Numbered from the stretch's first letter, positions 27,232 through 36,950 are shown. The stretch is 64,000 nucleotides of DNA from Dictyobacter formicarum (GCF_016587435.1 NZ_BNJJ01000010.1:248001-312000), one strand, 5' to 3'. Notes: generated by a model from the letters alone, not told the origin. Made by a program: numbers and translations.

Positions 27232-28166
27232 TTAGAGTTTGTGCATTCGCCTTCATTGAGGCGAGGCAAGGTAAGAAGCGCCCCCAGGGGCGCACCTACG
27301 GCATGGGAGCGTGGGGCGATGCCGCAGAAGCCGGCCTGGCTCCAGCCGATGGTGATGTTTTTGGCTTCAGGGTGGTGGCGTAGATAATCATAGAGCTGGT
27401 GGGCGTGACGCGTCTCTGCCCAGTCTGGTACGGCTTCGGCAAAGGGGCTGTGTGATGTGCGGTTGCCTGCCGTACCATCGCCATCGACCATCGTATCAAC
27501 CACGATGCGCCGGGCTCCGCTCTCAAGTAGTTGCTGTCCAAACTGCTCTGTGTCGGTATAGGGGAGACATGGACTGACGGTAATCTGGGTCGGGACGCCA
27601 TGCTGGCTGGCTGCTCGTACCGCCTGCCAGCGCTTTTCCAGCGGTGGCCCACCTTTGAGATTCTTTAAATAGGATTGATCGTCGGTCTCGATGGTCATGG
27701 ATAACCAGGCGTAGGGAATCTGTTGTAGCAGCGGCAGGTCGCGTTCTACCAATGGGGAGCGCGTCTGGATAACCAGCAGGTCGAGATCGGGATAGCGCGC
27801 AAACACCTCCAGACATTGACGCGTGGCCTGATATTTGTGCTCGATCGGCTGGTAGGGATCGGTGGAGCTACTCATAAAGATACGCAGCTTCTGGCGTGTG
27901 GCGGGCCGCATCTTTTCCAGCGTCTGATCGAGCAGTTGGGCAACATTCGTCTTGACGTGAACTGCGCTCCCCCAGGTGGCGTTTTCTCCGATGAAAGACC
28001 AGTTGGGGAGAAACTGCGCATAGCAATACATGCCACACGTGGTCTGTCCGAAGCCGCAGCCCACGTAGGCCGACAACGTATGGGTAAATGGATAAGGGCC
28101 GGTCGCCAGAAAACCGCCGCGCTGGGGATTTAAGATTCTCTTTGCCTCTCTGATATGGATGTCCAT
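27228..28166 (-). CDS. Radical SAM protein, spore-photoproduct-lyase-like
   Basis: 312 residues. The Cys cluster is CGFGQTTCGMYCYAQ near residues 37-51, with three Cys for a 4Fe-4S cluster though spaced wider than canonical CxxxCxxC. TIETDD and a TIM-barrel pattern follow. It resembles the SPL/Rv2578c group of radical SAM proteins of unknown substrate. The last ~23 codons include a REP-like hairpin (27278-27299) translated as VGAPLGALL, so the C-terminus appears to have been replaced or extended by a repeat. Confidence 0.8.
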   Translation of the reverse strand: MDIHIREAKRILNPQRGGFLATGPYPFTHTLSAYVGCGFGQTTCGMYCYAQFLPNWSFIGENATWGSAVHVKTNVAQLLDQTLEKMRPATRQKLRIFMSSSTDPYQPIEHKYQATRQCLEVFARYPDLDLLVIQTRSPLVERDLPLLQQIPYAWLSMTIETDDQSYLKNLKGGPPLEKRWQAVRAASQHGVPTQITVSPCLPYTDTEQFGQQLLESGARRIVVDTMVDGDGTAGNRTSHSPFAEAVPDWAETRHAHQLYDYLRHHPEAKNITIGWSQAGFCGIAPRSHAVGAPLGALLTLPRLNEGECTNSN

Positions 28167-28241
28167 GCGAATCCTTTGCCTGCAAAGTCTGTGATTAAGT
28201 ATGTTCGATCTATCGATAGCTAGTAGAGTATATCATAGCCG

Positions 28242-28425
28242 AAATCGGACGCAAGGCCCTGACCTATGGGTGGATTTTTCGTGCGTAGAGGGAAATCGGA
28301 CGCGAGGCCCGAACCAATGGGAGCATTTTCGAGTGTCGAGCAAGAAATCGGGCGCGAGGCCCGAACCAATGGGAGCATTTTCGAGTGTCGAGCAAGAAAT
28401 CGGGCGCAAGGCCCGAACCTATGTG
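28242..28425. repeat. Four-unit tandem array of REP-like hairpins
   Basis: Four units about 52 bp apart begin near 28242, 28292, 28345 and 28397. Each has AAATCGGxCGCxAGGCCC and then AACCTATGG or a close variant, so the reverse complement starts with ATAG/CCATAGG next to a GGGCCT hairpin. Units are joined by GAGCATTTTCGAGTGTCGAG. It precedes the DUF4337 gene. Confidence 0.75.
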
Positions 28426-28482
28426 TATATATATTTATATTTTAATAAAAAATTGGTATTCTATAACAAAAAGGAGATTTAT

Positions 28483-29031
28483 ATGCTGCGTAGGGAGGCG
28501 AGTGAAGTTAAAGAGAAGATCGAAGAAGTGATCGAACATGGGGGGCACTGGAATAAATACCTGGCGATTACGACCGCTCTCATCGCCGTCTTCACTGCTA
28601 TTATATCTTCAATGGCAGGGAATTATTCTAGCGAGGCATTCCTTCAAAAAAATAATGCTATCCTCTATCAGAATAAAGCTTCCGACCAGTGGTCCTTCTA
28701 CCAGGCTAAAAGCATCAAGCTCAACCTGGCGCTGGATTTTTATGAGCAGACCCATAATCCACAGCGCAAGAAGGATGCCGATCGCTACCAGAAAGAACAG
28801 GACGGCATTTACCATGATGCCAAACACTTTGAAAGCCTGGCCCAGGCGGCCAACGACCAATCGGCTCAAGCGCTGGAGAAAGGCGAGAGGCTTGACACGG
28901 CGACATTATTCTGCCAGATCGCTATCGCGTTGTCCGCGATGAGTGCCCTGGTTAAGAAAGAATGGCTGTGGATTGGATCTCTTCTAGTCACGGGCGTGTC
29001 GGTCGTCATTTTTGTCAGCGGCATCATTTGA
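28483..29031 (+). CDS. DUF4337-family membrane protein
   Basis: 182 residues from ATG 28483, with AAGGAG 7 bp upstream; the longer open frame to 28201 is only translated repeat. Three hydrophobic helices: one near residues 27-46 (YLAITTALIAVFTAIISSMA) and two at the C-terminus. Between them lies a charged coiled-coil-like region with YQAKSIKLNLAL, the block typical of DUF4337. Function not established. Confidence 0.8.
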   Translation: MLRREASEVKEKIEEVIEHGGHWNKYLAITTALIAVFTAIISSMAGNYSSEAFLQKNNAILYQNKASDQWSFYQAKSIKLNLALDFYEQTHNPQRKKDADRYQKEQDGIYHDAKHFESLAQAANDQSAQALEKGERLDTATLFCQIAIALSAMSALVKKEWLWIGSLLVTGVSVVIFVSGII

Positions 29032-29055
29032 GAGGTTTATCATTCATGAAAACGC

Positions 29056-29087
29056 CAGGCGACTGCTTTGATCAAAGCAGTCGCCTG
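29056..29087. terminator. Perfect 32-bp palindrome between convergent genes
   Basis: CAGGCGACTGCTTTGA and its exact complement meet without spacer. Position between the convergent DUF4337 and oxidoreductase genes suggests a bidirectional terminator. Confidence 0.65.
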
Positions 29088-29123
29088 ACTGATGCGTTGT
29101 TCTTTTGAAGGGGATGGTCCGGG

Positions 29124-30275
29124 TTAGAGTTTCATGTCGACCCAGGTGGCACCCTTCTGGGAGCTCTCGACGGCTTTAGTGATGAAGAGCATGCCGCGCA
29201 GGCCGTCGTAGATGGTGGGATAGCCGCCCAGGGGCTTCTCACCGGATTCGACGCGACGAATGTCGGCGATGGCCATTTTGTAGACGTTGGCGAAGGCCTC
29301 GAAGAAGCCTTCGGGATGTCCACCGGGCGTGCGTGCGGCCGCTCTGGCAGCGTCGCTGGTGTAGGGCGCATTGGTGCGATAGATCTGCGTGGGCTGTCCT
29401 GGCTGTTTGAAGAGGAGCGTGTTCGGCTCCATCTGGTGCCACTCGAGTCCGGCACGAGTGCCGTAGACGCGAATGTTCAGGTTATTCTCTTCGCCAGCAG
29501 CGATCTGTGAGCAGGTCAGCAGGCCCTTGGCACCGTTCTCCAGGCGCAGCAGCATATTGGCATCGTCATCGAGCTGGCGGCCCGGCACAAACGTGCTCAG
29601 GTCAGCGCTCAATGAGGCAATCTTCTGACCGGTAATAAATTCCATCAAGTTCTCGGCATGGGTGCCGATGTCGCCCACGCTGCCAGCGATACCGGACTTC
29701 GTAGGATCGGTGCGCCAGGCTGCTTGCTTGTTGCCACCCTTCTCCTGCGGCTCCATCAGCCAGTCCTGGACATATTCAACGAGCACCTTGCGCACCTCAC
29801 CCAGGGCGCCGCTGCGCACCAGGTCGCGCGCCTGGCGCACCATCGGATAGCCAGTATAGTTGTGGGTCAGAGCAAAGATCAGGTTGCTACGCTCAACCAG
29901 CGCCACCTCTTCTCTGGCCTCATCCAGGCTGAAGGACATGGGCTTATCGGAAACCACGTGGATACCATGCTGCAAGAACGCTTTAGCCACAGGATAGTGC
30001 ATATGGTTGGGAGTGGTTATCATCACAAAGTCAATACCATCCGGGCGGCTGGCCTCTTTCTCCGCCATCTCTTCATAGCTGGCATAGGAGCGATCCAGGA
30101 ACCAGGCCCGGGCCGACTCTTCTGCGCGCTGTGGATCGGTGGACATCGCGCCCGCGACCACTTGCGCCTGACCATCCAATTCGACCGCGACGCGATGGAC
30201 TGCGCCGATAAAAGAACCTTTGCCGCCGCCCACAATGCCGGCACGTAATCGTCGATTAGCTACGTCTCTGCCCAT
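29124..30275 (-). CDS. Gfo/Idh/MocA-family oxidoreductase
   Basis: 383 residues. Rossmann start [18 protein letters not shown], then [15 protein letters not shown] and SDKPMS, the family lysine motif. [12 protein letters not shown] gives the conserved substrate-side Asp and His. Homologs oxidise sugars or inositols with NAD(P). It is close to another member of the family at 30474 in the same orientation, with ~200 bp between, so they may act in one pathway. Confidence 0.88.
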   Translation of the reverse strand: MGRDVANRRLRAGIVGGGKGSFIGAVHRVAVELDGQAQVVAGAMSTDPQRAEESARAWFLDRSYASYEEMAEKEASRPDGIDFVMITTPNHMHYPVAKAFLQHGIHVVSDKPMSFSLDEAREEVALVERSNLIFALTHNYTGYPMVRQARDLVRSGALGEVRKVLVEYVQDWLMEPQEKGGNKQAAWRTDPTKSGIAGSVGDIGTHAENLMEFITGQKIASLSADLSTFVPGRQLDDDANMLLRLENGAKGLLTCSQIAAGEENNLNIRVYGTRAGLEWHQMEPNTLLFKQPGQPTQIYRTNAPYTSDAARAAARTPGGHPEGFFEAFANVYKMAIADIRRVESGEKPLGGYPTIYDGLRGMLFITKAVESSQKGATWVDMKL

Positions 30276-30473
30276 TGAAATGTTCTCCTATCTGTGTCAA
30301 TATGGCGCATCAGTTATGCGCAGATATGTGCGGAAGAGCATGACTGATGTACCTGGCTCAATAGAGATATATATGAAGGATACCACGATTACACAACGAT
30401 GATAATAACCGCGCGCCGAGAAATGACTGGCATTCCCGGCGCCACGGTCAGGCCGCGCCTGGATTGAGCGAAA

Positions 30474-31580
30474 TTAGCGATCCTCGCTCCAATCATGTTT
30501 GCCAGGATTCAAGGGAGCAGGACGCTCACACATGCTGGTCAGCTCGATGTGTTTGTTTTGGTCGGAAGCATCATGGATGGCTTCCATAATATCGAGCACG
30601 TGGTAGGCCAGATCGCCATTGGCTCGATGGGTGCGGCCAGAATTGATGGCATGCGCCATATCGGCCAGGCCAATGCCACGGCTATTCTCAGCGTACGCGT
30701 GGGTCAGAGGCACCTCGCGCCACTCCTTCTCCTGGGACGTACGAACGTAAACCGGGCCACCAAAGGTATTTGGATCAGGCACGACCAGCGTACCCTCGGT
30801 ACCGTAGATCTCGATACGTGGCAACTGGTGGGACCAGACATCGAAGCTCATAATAATAGAGCCGACGGCGCCACTGGCGAAATCCAGCACGCCAGCGATA
30901 TGGGTCGGCGTATTGACCTGGATCTTCGTACCATATTTCGGCTGGCTAGTAATCATGCGCTCCGGAAACGTAATACGAGCAGAACCGGTCACGCGGCGTA
31001 CGGGTCCCAGCATCGCAATCAGGGCGGTCAAATAATAAGGACCCATATCGAACATAGGACCGGCACCTGGCTGGTAGAAAAAGTCTGGATCAGCATGCCA
31101 GCTCTCAGGGCCGTGACCGAGCATGAAGGCGGTGGCACCTATCGGCTCACCGATCACGCCATCATTGATGAGCTTAATGCAGGTCTGGAGGCCACCACCC
31201 AGGAACGTATCGGGGGCACAGCCCACACGCAAATTTTTGGCCTTGCCCGCATCGAGAAGCGTACGACCCTGCTGGCGATTGATCGCCAGTGGCTTCTCGC
31301 TATAGGTAGCCTTACCGGCCTCAATGGCGGCCATGCCGATCTCGGCATGAACCTTAGGAATTGTCAGGTTGAGAACCACTTCTATATCCGGATCGGCCAG
31401 TAGTTCTTCAACCGTACAGGCTTTAGGAACGTTGTAGCGCTGCGCCTGAGCACGAGCGCGCTCTAAATCGATATCTGCGCATGCAGTAAAGTTCAAAATA
31501 TCAAACTTGCTGGGGGCTTCAAGGTAGATAGAACTGATTTGTCCGCAGCCAATCACACCTACATTGGTTTTCTTTGTCAT
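30474..31580 (-). CDS. Gfo/Idh/MocA-family oxidoreductase
   Basis: 368 residues from the ATG at 31580; the frame stays open to 31883 but that part is translated repeat [21 protein letters not shown] is the nucleotide-binding turn, SEKPLA the family lysine motif, and [17 protein letters not shown] the substrate domain segment. GAGGAG lies about 12 bp before the ATG. Substrate unknown, probably a sugar or cyclitol. Confidence 0.88.
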   Translation of the reverse strand: MTKKTNVGVIGCGQISSIYLEAPSKFDILNFTACADIDLERARAQAQRYNVPKACTVEELLADPDIEVVLNLTIPKVHAEIGMAAIEAGKATYSEKPLAINRQQGRTLLDAGKAKNLRVGCAPDTFLGGGLQTCIKLINDGVIGEPIGATAFMLGHGPESWHADPDFFYQPGAGPMFDMGPYYLTALIAMLGPVRRVTGSARITFPERMITSQPKYGTKIQVNTPTHIAGVLDFASGAVGSIIMSFDVWSHQLPRIEIYGTEGTLVVPDPNTFGGPVYVRTSQEKEWREVPLTHAYAENSRGIGLADMAHAINSGRTHRANGDLAYHVLDIMEAIHDASDQNKHIELTSMCERPAPLNPGKHDWSEDR

Positions 31581-32001
31581 AGCAGAAATAGACTCCTCTT
31601 TCTGTTTCGGCACGATGACGGTATCGCGTCTGCCAGAGTTTATTATAGACATAATATCATGCAAGAAAAGGTTTTCCAAGGTAATAGTGGGGAATTCTGT
31701 TTTTTTGTTTTTCTTGCGGGCGTCCGCATACGCGGCCGCACCTTTTTTGTTTGTTGGTGCAGAAAGCGCGCACAGCGCGCTTTCTGCACCAACAAATGGA
31801 TGATGATTTGAGCTCGGAAGGATGATTTGAGCTCGGAAGGATGATTTGAGCTTGGGAGGATGATTTGAGCTCCGGGGGAGCAAAAGCGCCCTCTTGGGGG
31901 TGCGGTTGCATGTGCGCTTTTATCTTTTTTGTAGAGAGGTGCAGGACACGTCCTGCACCTCTTGAGGAATTTTGGCGAGCGACAAAGATGTAGAGGTGCT
32001 T
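31581..32001. repeat. Repeat cluster: 22-bp-arm palindrome with ACA loop and 19-bp tandem repeats
   Basis: Palindrome arms 31750-31771 and 31775-31796 with loop ACA, preceded by GCGTCCGCATACGCGGCCG. Four copies of a 19-bp unit (GATGATTTGAGCTCGGAAG) follow at 31802-31877. A further hairpin (31935-31947 with 31950-31962) lies before the HtrA stop. The same flank and ACA loop recur at 63822-63905. Confidence 0.75.
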
Positions 32002-32922
32002 TTATTCGGTTGCAATCAGTGTGGTGGTGATGGTTTGGAGCTTGCCAGCGCGAGCGATTTTGAGGGTGACCTGCTGGCCGGGTGCTTTGTTGGCCAGGTT
32101 CTGGCGGATGCTGTGTACGCCCTGGATAGGTTGGCCTTCGATCTCCAGCAGCAGGTCGCCGAGCAGGATCGCCTGTTGGGCGGCGGGACGTTCAACGACG
32201 CTCACGACTAGCAGGCCGTTGTCGCTATGATCCGCTAGTTGCTGTCTGATGGCGGTCGGCAGATCGATACGTTGGAGTCCAACGCCCAGGATGGCTTGTG
32301 ATCTGGGCAGATCTTTCAGCCACGCGCTGACAACGTTGCTGGGGATGGAGACCGAGAGATCGCCGCCGAAGATCATGGCATTGATGCCCACCACCTGCCC
32401 ATCGGCGTTTAGCAGTGGTCCGCCAGAGTTGCCAGGAGCCAGGCGTACATCGGATTTAATGTAAGGAATCGTTACTTCGGGCTCGACCTGGCGCGTACTC
32501 ATTGTACTCACGATGCCCGCCGTAACCGTCCAGCGTTGTCCCCAGGGGTGTCCGATGGCGAAGACCCATTCGCCCACGCGCAGACTGTCCGAATCACCAG
32601 CAGGTAGTGTTGGGAGCTGTTCAGCCTGAACCTTGAGCAGGGCCAGATCAAACTGGGGCTGCCGATGCAGCACCCGGGCCGGTAGCGTGCGCCCATCGGT
32701 AAAATGAATCTGAATGCCCTCGCCATCCTGGGGCACCACATGATTGTTCGTGATAATCTGACCGTCCGCTTGCCAGACGATACCCGTACCGCCTCCATGG
32801 CGCTCATTGCGCACCTGGACGATGGCCGGTCGAACCTGGTTGAAGAGTCCGCTTAGCGTGGACGAAAATGCATCAGGTAGCGGAGATGAAGACTGTGTTG
32901 AAGGTGTAGTAGATTGTGTCAT
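32002..32922 (-). CDS. Trypsin-like HtrA/DegP protease with PDZ domain, no membrane anchor
   Basis: 306 residues from ATG 32922. The catalytic triad is present: His61 (NNHVV), Asp92 (FDLALL) and Ser166 (PGNSGGPLL). A C-terminal PDZ domain covers about 215-300. There is no signal peptide or membrane segment, unlike typical HtrA. The longer frame to 33015 has no better start signal. The adjacent 33052 gene encodes a paralog in the same direction, so the two probably form an operon. Confidence 0.9.
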   Translation of the reverse strand: MTQSTTPSTQSSSPLPDAFSSTLSGLFNQVRPAIVQVRNERHGGGTGIVWQADGQIITNNHVVPQDGEGIQIHFTDGRTLPARVLHRQPQFDLALLKVQAEQLPTLPAGDSDSLRVGEWVFAIGHPWGQRWTVTAGIVSTMSTRQVEPEVTIPYIKSDVRLAPGNSGGPLLNADGQVVGINAMIFGGDLSVSIPSNVVSAWLKDLPRSQAILGVGLQRIDLPTAIRQQLADHSDNGLLVVSVVERPAAQQAILLGDLLLEIEGQPIQGVHSIRQNLANKAPGQQVTLKIARAGKLQTITTTLIATE

Positions 32923-33051
32923 ATTGGAAACCGATCCGTTCTCTATGTGATCCAAATACTTTTTGGAATATGTCAAAGGAAGAAGCGTGGAACCAGTTCT
33001 TCTTCCGCCTACCAAATGATTAATGGGTGGTGATGATGGTCAGACTCTGAC

Positions 33052-33963
33052 TTATCGCCGTTGTCCGGGCGTCACCGAGAGCGTCTGCACGGCATCGCCA
33101 CGGATCACTTCGACCGGCAGGGCTTTGCCGACGCGCTCGCCCGTCAGCAGCAACTGCAGATCCTCAGTATCAGTGACGGCATGGCCATCGAGGCTGACCA
33201 GGATATCACCGATGAGCAGGCCCGCCTGCTGAGCAGGACTCTTTTCCTCAACATTGACGATCAGCAAACCGTGGTCCTGAGCGCGACCCGCGCGTTGTGC
33301 TTCGGGCAGATGCACGAGCTGACTGCTCAGGCCCAGAAAGCCACGCTTGATATATCCCTGCTGCGCCAGGGCGTCGGCAATGGATTGCGCCTGCGCCATC
33401 GGAATCGCCAGCGGGACGCCGTTGGCCAGTCCTGTGGTCAGGATGCCCAGTACCTGTCCCTGGGTATCGAGCAGGGGACCGCCAGAGAAGCCCGGGTAGG
33501 GGGTGGCGTCGGTGCGGATATAGCGCTCGAGGACCGTTCCCTGGCTGGTGCGTAGGGGGCCACCCAGCGCGCTGATGATACCCGAACTGGCCATTACACC
33601 GTCCTCAGATGGGCGACCAAGCGCCAGCACGAGCTGTCCTACGCGCGCAGGTTCGGCGGCGGCCACCGCCGCTGGCAGCTTGAGGCCAGGGACGCGCAGC
33701 AACGCCAGATCGGTTGTCTTGTCGCGACCAACCAGCGTGGCTGGAAATTGAGTCTGCTCGTGTGATTGGATTTTGATGTCATTTTCACGTTCAAGTATAT
33801 GACTCGCTGTCATCACAAGTTCAGGCGCAATGACAGTGCCACTACCTGATTGTCGTGCTCGACCCATCACTGTCACCAGCGATGGCGTAGCTCTTTCGAC
33901 CGCATCAGCCATCTGATTGGAGAGAGCGCGTAACAATGCGGTGTCGTAAGTCGTGTTTTCCAT
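33052..33963 (-). CDS. Trypsin-like HtrA/DegP protease with PDZ domain, no membrane anchor
   Basis: 303 residues from ATG 33963, where AAAGGA lies 7 bp upstream. Triad: His55 (TASHIL), Asp85 (TTDLALL), Ser160 (YPGFSGGPLL, with Phe where most have Asn). The PDZ domain occupies about 215-295. Like its neighbour it has no export signal. Housekeeping or stress proteolysis in the cytoplasm is inferred. Confidence 0.9.
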   Translation of the reverse strand: MENTTYDTALLRALSNQMADAVERATPSLVTVMGRARQSGSGTVIAPELVMTASHILERENDIKIQSHEQTQFPATLVGRDKTTDLALLRVPGLKLPAAVAAAEPARVGQLVLALGRPSEDGVMASSGIISALGGPLRTSQGTVLERYIRTDATPYPGFSGGPLLDTQGQVLGILTTGLANGVPLAIPMAQAQSIADALAQQGYIKRGFLGLSSQLVHLPEAQRAGRAQDHGLLIVNVEEKSPAQQAGLLIGDILVSLDGHAVTDTEDLQLLLTGERVGKALPVEVIRGDAVQTLSVTPGQRR

Positions 33964-34138
33964 GTATGTATCCTTTGACAGAGAACTAATAACAACGGAT
34001 AGCTTGTGCATACTATATATCATGCTTGATGAGGGCGCATCGTTAGTTTTTCCAGTTGTTTACCTGGAAAAAATGACAGGTGGAGTTTTCTTTTACCTTT
34101 GTTTGACTCGCCGCCTGATGATCTTTTACTTTTTAAGA

Positions 34139-34260
34139 AGGTATAAATGATCTCTTGTATTCCCGCCTTCGGCGGGAGGGGGAGAGGATGTTGGTGGGGA
34201 CACCCCACTCCCCGGCAGGAGGGGCTGGCCGCCCCTCCTGCACCTCCCCGCTTTATACCT
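34139..34260. repeat. MITE-like AGGTATA-ended element with GC-rich hairpins
   Basis: Ends AGGTATAAA (34139-34147) and TTTATACCT (34252-34260). Inside are CCCGCC/GGCGGG, a GGGGACACCCC hairpin and AGGGGCTGGCCGCCCCT. It shares ends and a core block with 19260-19425. A related hairpin block without the ends continues at 34309-34371. Confidence 0.6.
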
Positions 34261-34425
34261 GCTTTATTTGTTAAACATCATGCGGCGGTGGTGAGGGAGG
34301 AAGGGAAGGGGCCAGGGGTGTCCCCTGGAACCCCGCGAGGGGGCTGGCGGCCCCTCGACCCCCATGTATGTTGAGATATGTTATCAGGACATCTTAATAA
34401 GAGGATGAGAAGAGGGAGGATAACG

Positions 34426-35388
34426 TTGTTGACCGGTGTTTGGCCATGGATATGGTTTAACTTGTTTGTGTTGGTGCTGTTGGCGCTTGATCTGGGTATA
34501 TTTCATCGCAAATCGCATGCGGTCTCGACGAAAGAAGCGTTGATCTGGAGCGCGGTATGGATTTCGCTGGCGCTAGTTTTTAACGCGGGAGTGTACCTGG
34601 TGAGCGGTGGTGAGGTGGCCCTGCAGTTTTTGACAGGCTACCTGGTAGAGAAGTCGTTGAGCGTCGATAACATCTTCGTCTTTGTGTTGCTGTTTAGCTA
34701 CTTTAAGGTACCAAACGCCTATCAACATCGTGTTCTCTTCTGGGGTATTATTGGTGCTCTGCTCATGCGCGGTATATTGATTGTCGCTGGCTCCGTGTTG
34801 ATCGAGCAATTTCACTGGATCATCTACGTCTTCGGCGCCTTCCTGATCTTTACCGGCATCAAAATGGGTGTGCAGAAAGAAGCTGACGTGCACCCGGAGA
34901 ATAATCCGCTGGTAAAATGTGCGCACCGTTTGGTGCCGGTGAGCAATGACTTTGTGAGGGATCGCTTCATAGTGAAACGCGCGGGCAAGATCATGATCAC
35001 ACCCCTCTTGTTGGTATTGTTGGTGATCGAGACGAGCGATCTGCTGTTCGCAGTAGATTCAATCCCGGCTATTTTCGCGGTGACGACCGATCCATTTATT
35101 GTTTACACCTCAAATGTGTTTGCTATTCTGGGCTTGCGCTCACTGTACTTTGTGTTTGCCAATATCATTCACAAGTTCTACTTCCTGCAAGCTGGATTGG
35201 CAGTGATTCTTTGTTTTGTGGGCTTGAAGATGGTTATCTCTAGTTTTTATCATGTGCCGACCGGGCTCTCGCTGCTGGTTATTGCTCTGGTACTGGCTGT
35301 AGCGATTATTGCTTCAATCATTCGAGCGCGCCGCCGGCGTGAGGAGCAGACGCCAGTCAAAGCTGAAGAAGAAGAGTCGGTCCACTAG
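34426..35388 (+). CDS. TerC-family integral membrane protein
   Basis: About 320 residues, with eight or nine hydrophobic segments. The TerC signature blocks are present: EKSLSVDNIFVFVLLFSYF and ETSDLLFAVDSIPAIFAVT with its conserved acidic residues. TerC proteins are linked to metal (manganese) export and tellurite resistance. I chose TTG 34426 because AGGGAGG stands 7 bp upstream; ATG 34378 or 34405 in the same frame are alternatives without a good ribosome site. The HtrA gene follows after 52 bp. Confidence 0.9.
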   Translation: MLTGVWPWIWFNLFVLVLLALDLGIFHRKSHAVSTKEALIWSAVWISLALVFNAGVYLVSGGEVALQFLTGYLVEKSLSVDNIFVFVLLFSYFKVPNAYQHRVLFWGIIGALLMRGILIVAGSVLIEQFHWIIYVFGAFLIFTGIKMGVQKEADVHPENNPLVKCAHRLVPVSNDFVRDRFIVKRAGKIMITPLLLVLLVIETSDLLFAVDSIPAIFAVTTDPFIVYTSNVFAILGLRSLYFVFANIIHKFYFLQAGLAVILCFVGLKMVISSFYHVPTGLSLLVIALVLAVAIIASIIRARRRREEQTPVKAEEEESVH

Positions 35389-35440
35389 CGCAAAAGGATT
35401 TGGGTAGAGGAGGGAGGAAACGCCCGCGGGGCGAAGAATT

Positions 35441-36649
35441 ATGATGAACGAACCATTTGAACCACTTGAGCAGCATCTGATTGAAGAACAGAGCAGAACG
35501 GATGGTCAGCAGGAGTCCCGGACCCGGCGGCCTCGTTCCAGGAAATGGAGTACAGGGACGTTGATCATCAGTGCCCTCCTGCTGGCCATCATCTTTGGTG
35601 GTGGCATGGTGGCTGGCTGGCAATTCACGTTGCGCGGAGCGGTGGGCCAAAATCTACAACTCGGCTCAGATGCCGCCCCGACGATTAGCTCCTCCAATGG
35701 TGAGGATCGGGAAGCATTACGCGAGAAAGTGGTGGCGAACATACGGCCGACCGTTGTACAGATCAATGTCAAAAGCCTTACCGGTAACCACGTTGGCTCT
35801 GGTGTAGTGATTGATCGGCGTGGCTATATCATCACGAATAATCACGTGGTGAGGAATGGCGAGACCATCCAGATTGTCTTCTTTAACGGACAGACGGTGG
35901 CCGCTAGCCTGACCGGGACATCAGCGGCGGACGACCTGGCGGTTGTGCATGTAGATCCGACCCATCTTCAACTCTCGGTGGCCACTCTTGGCGACTCCTC
36001 CAGATTGCGGGTAGGACAGGACGTGATCGCGATTGGCAATCCACTGGGTATCACCCAGACCGTCACCAGCGGCATTGTGAGCGCTCTGGGACGCAACATT
36101 GCTACCGGTGAAGATGGGCAGATCTTGCCCGGCACCATCCAGACCGATGCTCCCATCAATCCAGGGAATAGTGGTGGAGCGCTCGTAGATATGCACGGCA
36201 ACCTGATCGGCATTCCCACTCTGTCCGCGCTCAACCCCGAGTACAAGACTCCTGCTAGTGGCGTCGGTTTTGCGATTCCATCTAATCGTGTGCAATTTAT
36301 TGGGACACAACTGATTGTGTCTGGAAAAGTTACACGAACCGGGAGGGCCGCCCTCGAAGTGCAGGCCATGGACCTGGACCCCGTATTTGTCCGGAAAAAC
36401 AATCTGCCAGTTACTCAGGGAGCGCTGGTAATCAATGTGACGCCGGGTGGAGCCGCCAGCAATGCTGGCATCAAGCCCAACGACATCATCGTCCAGGTTG
36501 AAGACAACCAGATCACCAATGTGCTCTCGCTCAGTGATGCCATCATCAACGACAATCCTGGCGACATCATCCGCGTCAGACTCTATCGGGGCAAGCAGCA
36601 ACTCGCTGTGGACGTCAAACTCGGCGAGTTAGCGCCCTCGAAAACGTAG
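35441..36649 (+). CDS. Membrane-anchored HtrA/DegP serine protease with PDZ domain
   Basis: 402 residues. A Pro/Arg-rich cytoplasmic start leads to one membrane helix at about 38-60 (TGTLIISALLLAIIFGGGMV). The protease domain has His135 (NNHVV), Asp165 (DDLAVV) and Ser244 (PGNSGGALV). A PDZ domain occupies about 300-395. Typical surface quality-control protease. It may be co-transcribed with terC. Confidence 0.93.
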   Translation: MMNEPFEPLEQHLIEEQSRTDGQQESRTRRPRSRKWSTGTLIISALLLAIIFGGGMVAGWQFTLRGAVGQNLQLGSDAAPTISSSNGEDREALREKVVANIRPTVVQINVKSLTGNHVGSGVVIDRRGYIITNNHVVRNGETIQIVFFNGQTVAASLTGTSAADDLAVVHVDPTHLQLSVATLGDSSRLRVGQDVIAIGNPLGITQTVTSGIVSALGRNIATGEDGQILPGTIQTDAPINPGNSGGALVDMHGNLIGIPTLSALNPEYKTPASGVGFAIPSNRVQFIGTQLIVSGKVTRTGRAALEVQAMDLDPVFVRKNNLPVTQGALVINVTPGGAASNAGIKPNDIIVQVEDNQITNVLSLSDAIINDNPGDIIRVRLYRGKQQLAVDVKLGELAPSKT

Positions 36650-36776
36650 TAGGTGCGCCCCTTGCGGGCGCTTGCTTGCATCTCGCTTGAAATCGCTCCC
36701 AATTGCTCCCGAAAAGCGATTGGGAGCGATTTCAAGCGTCGGGAGGAAAATCAGGCGCAAGGCCCGAACCTATTGG
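36649..36776. repeat. REP-like units flanking a 20-bp-arm hairpin
   Basis: A GTAG-hairpin unit at 36649-36671 overlaps the HtrA stop codon. A 20-bp perfect inverted repeat (36684-36703 with 36719-36738) follows, then an ATAG-type unit in inverse orientation (36748-36776). It probably also ends HtrA transcription. Confidence 0.7.
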
Positions 36777-36787
36777 GATTATTGTTA

Positions 36788-36816
36788 TTGATACGTTTCG
36801 TTCTGTATGCTATATT
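36788..36816 (+). promoter_or_regulatory. Sigma-70-type promoter for the MFS leader transcript
   Basis: TTGATA, 17-bp spacer, TATATT. It is 48 bp upstream of the first leader ORF. Confidence 0.6.
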
Positions 36817-36863
36817 TCTTCTAGCTCTTGTAGCTACTACTCTCAAGAAAGGAGGTGGTGTAT

Positions 36864-36950
36864 ATGATGCAATCTCTCAGAATCATGTGGTCGCGCATCG
36901 CGAACACCAGGAGTGGAGGGCTTCGGCAGGGAAAGAAGTGCGGCCCATGA
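36864..36950 (+). CDS. 28-residue leader peptide of the MFS gene
   Basis: ATG 36864 is preceded by AAAGGAGGTGG, one of the strongest ribosome sites in the window. The product starts MMQSLRIMWSRIANTRSGG and is basic. Its stop overlaps the start of a second small ORF as ATGA (36947-36950). Together with a promoter upstream and hairpins downstream, this suggests translation-controlled regulation of the efflux gene at 37189. No homology is claimed. Confidence 0.5.
   Translation: MMQSLRIMWSRIANTRSGGLRQGKKCGP

Noticed and set aside
28236..28425. CRISPR array
   Set aside because: Units are hairpins of a dispersed family, spacers are repeated rather than unique, and no cas gene is present. The same holds for 46459-46671.
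31581..31883. N-terminal extension of the 30474 oxidoreductase
   Set aside because: It translates a palindrome and tandem repeats; a normal Rossmann start lies at 31580.
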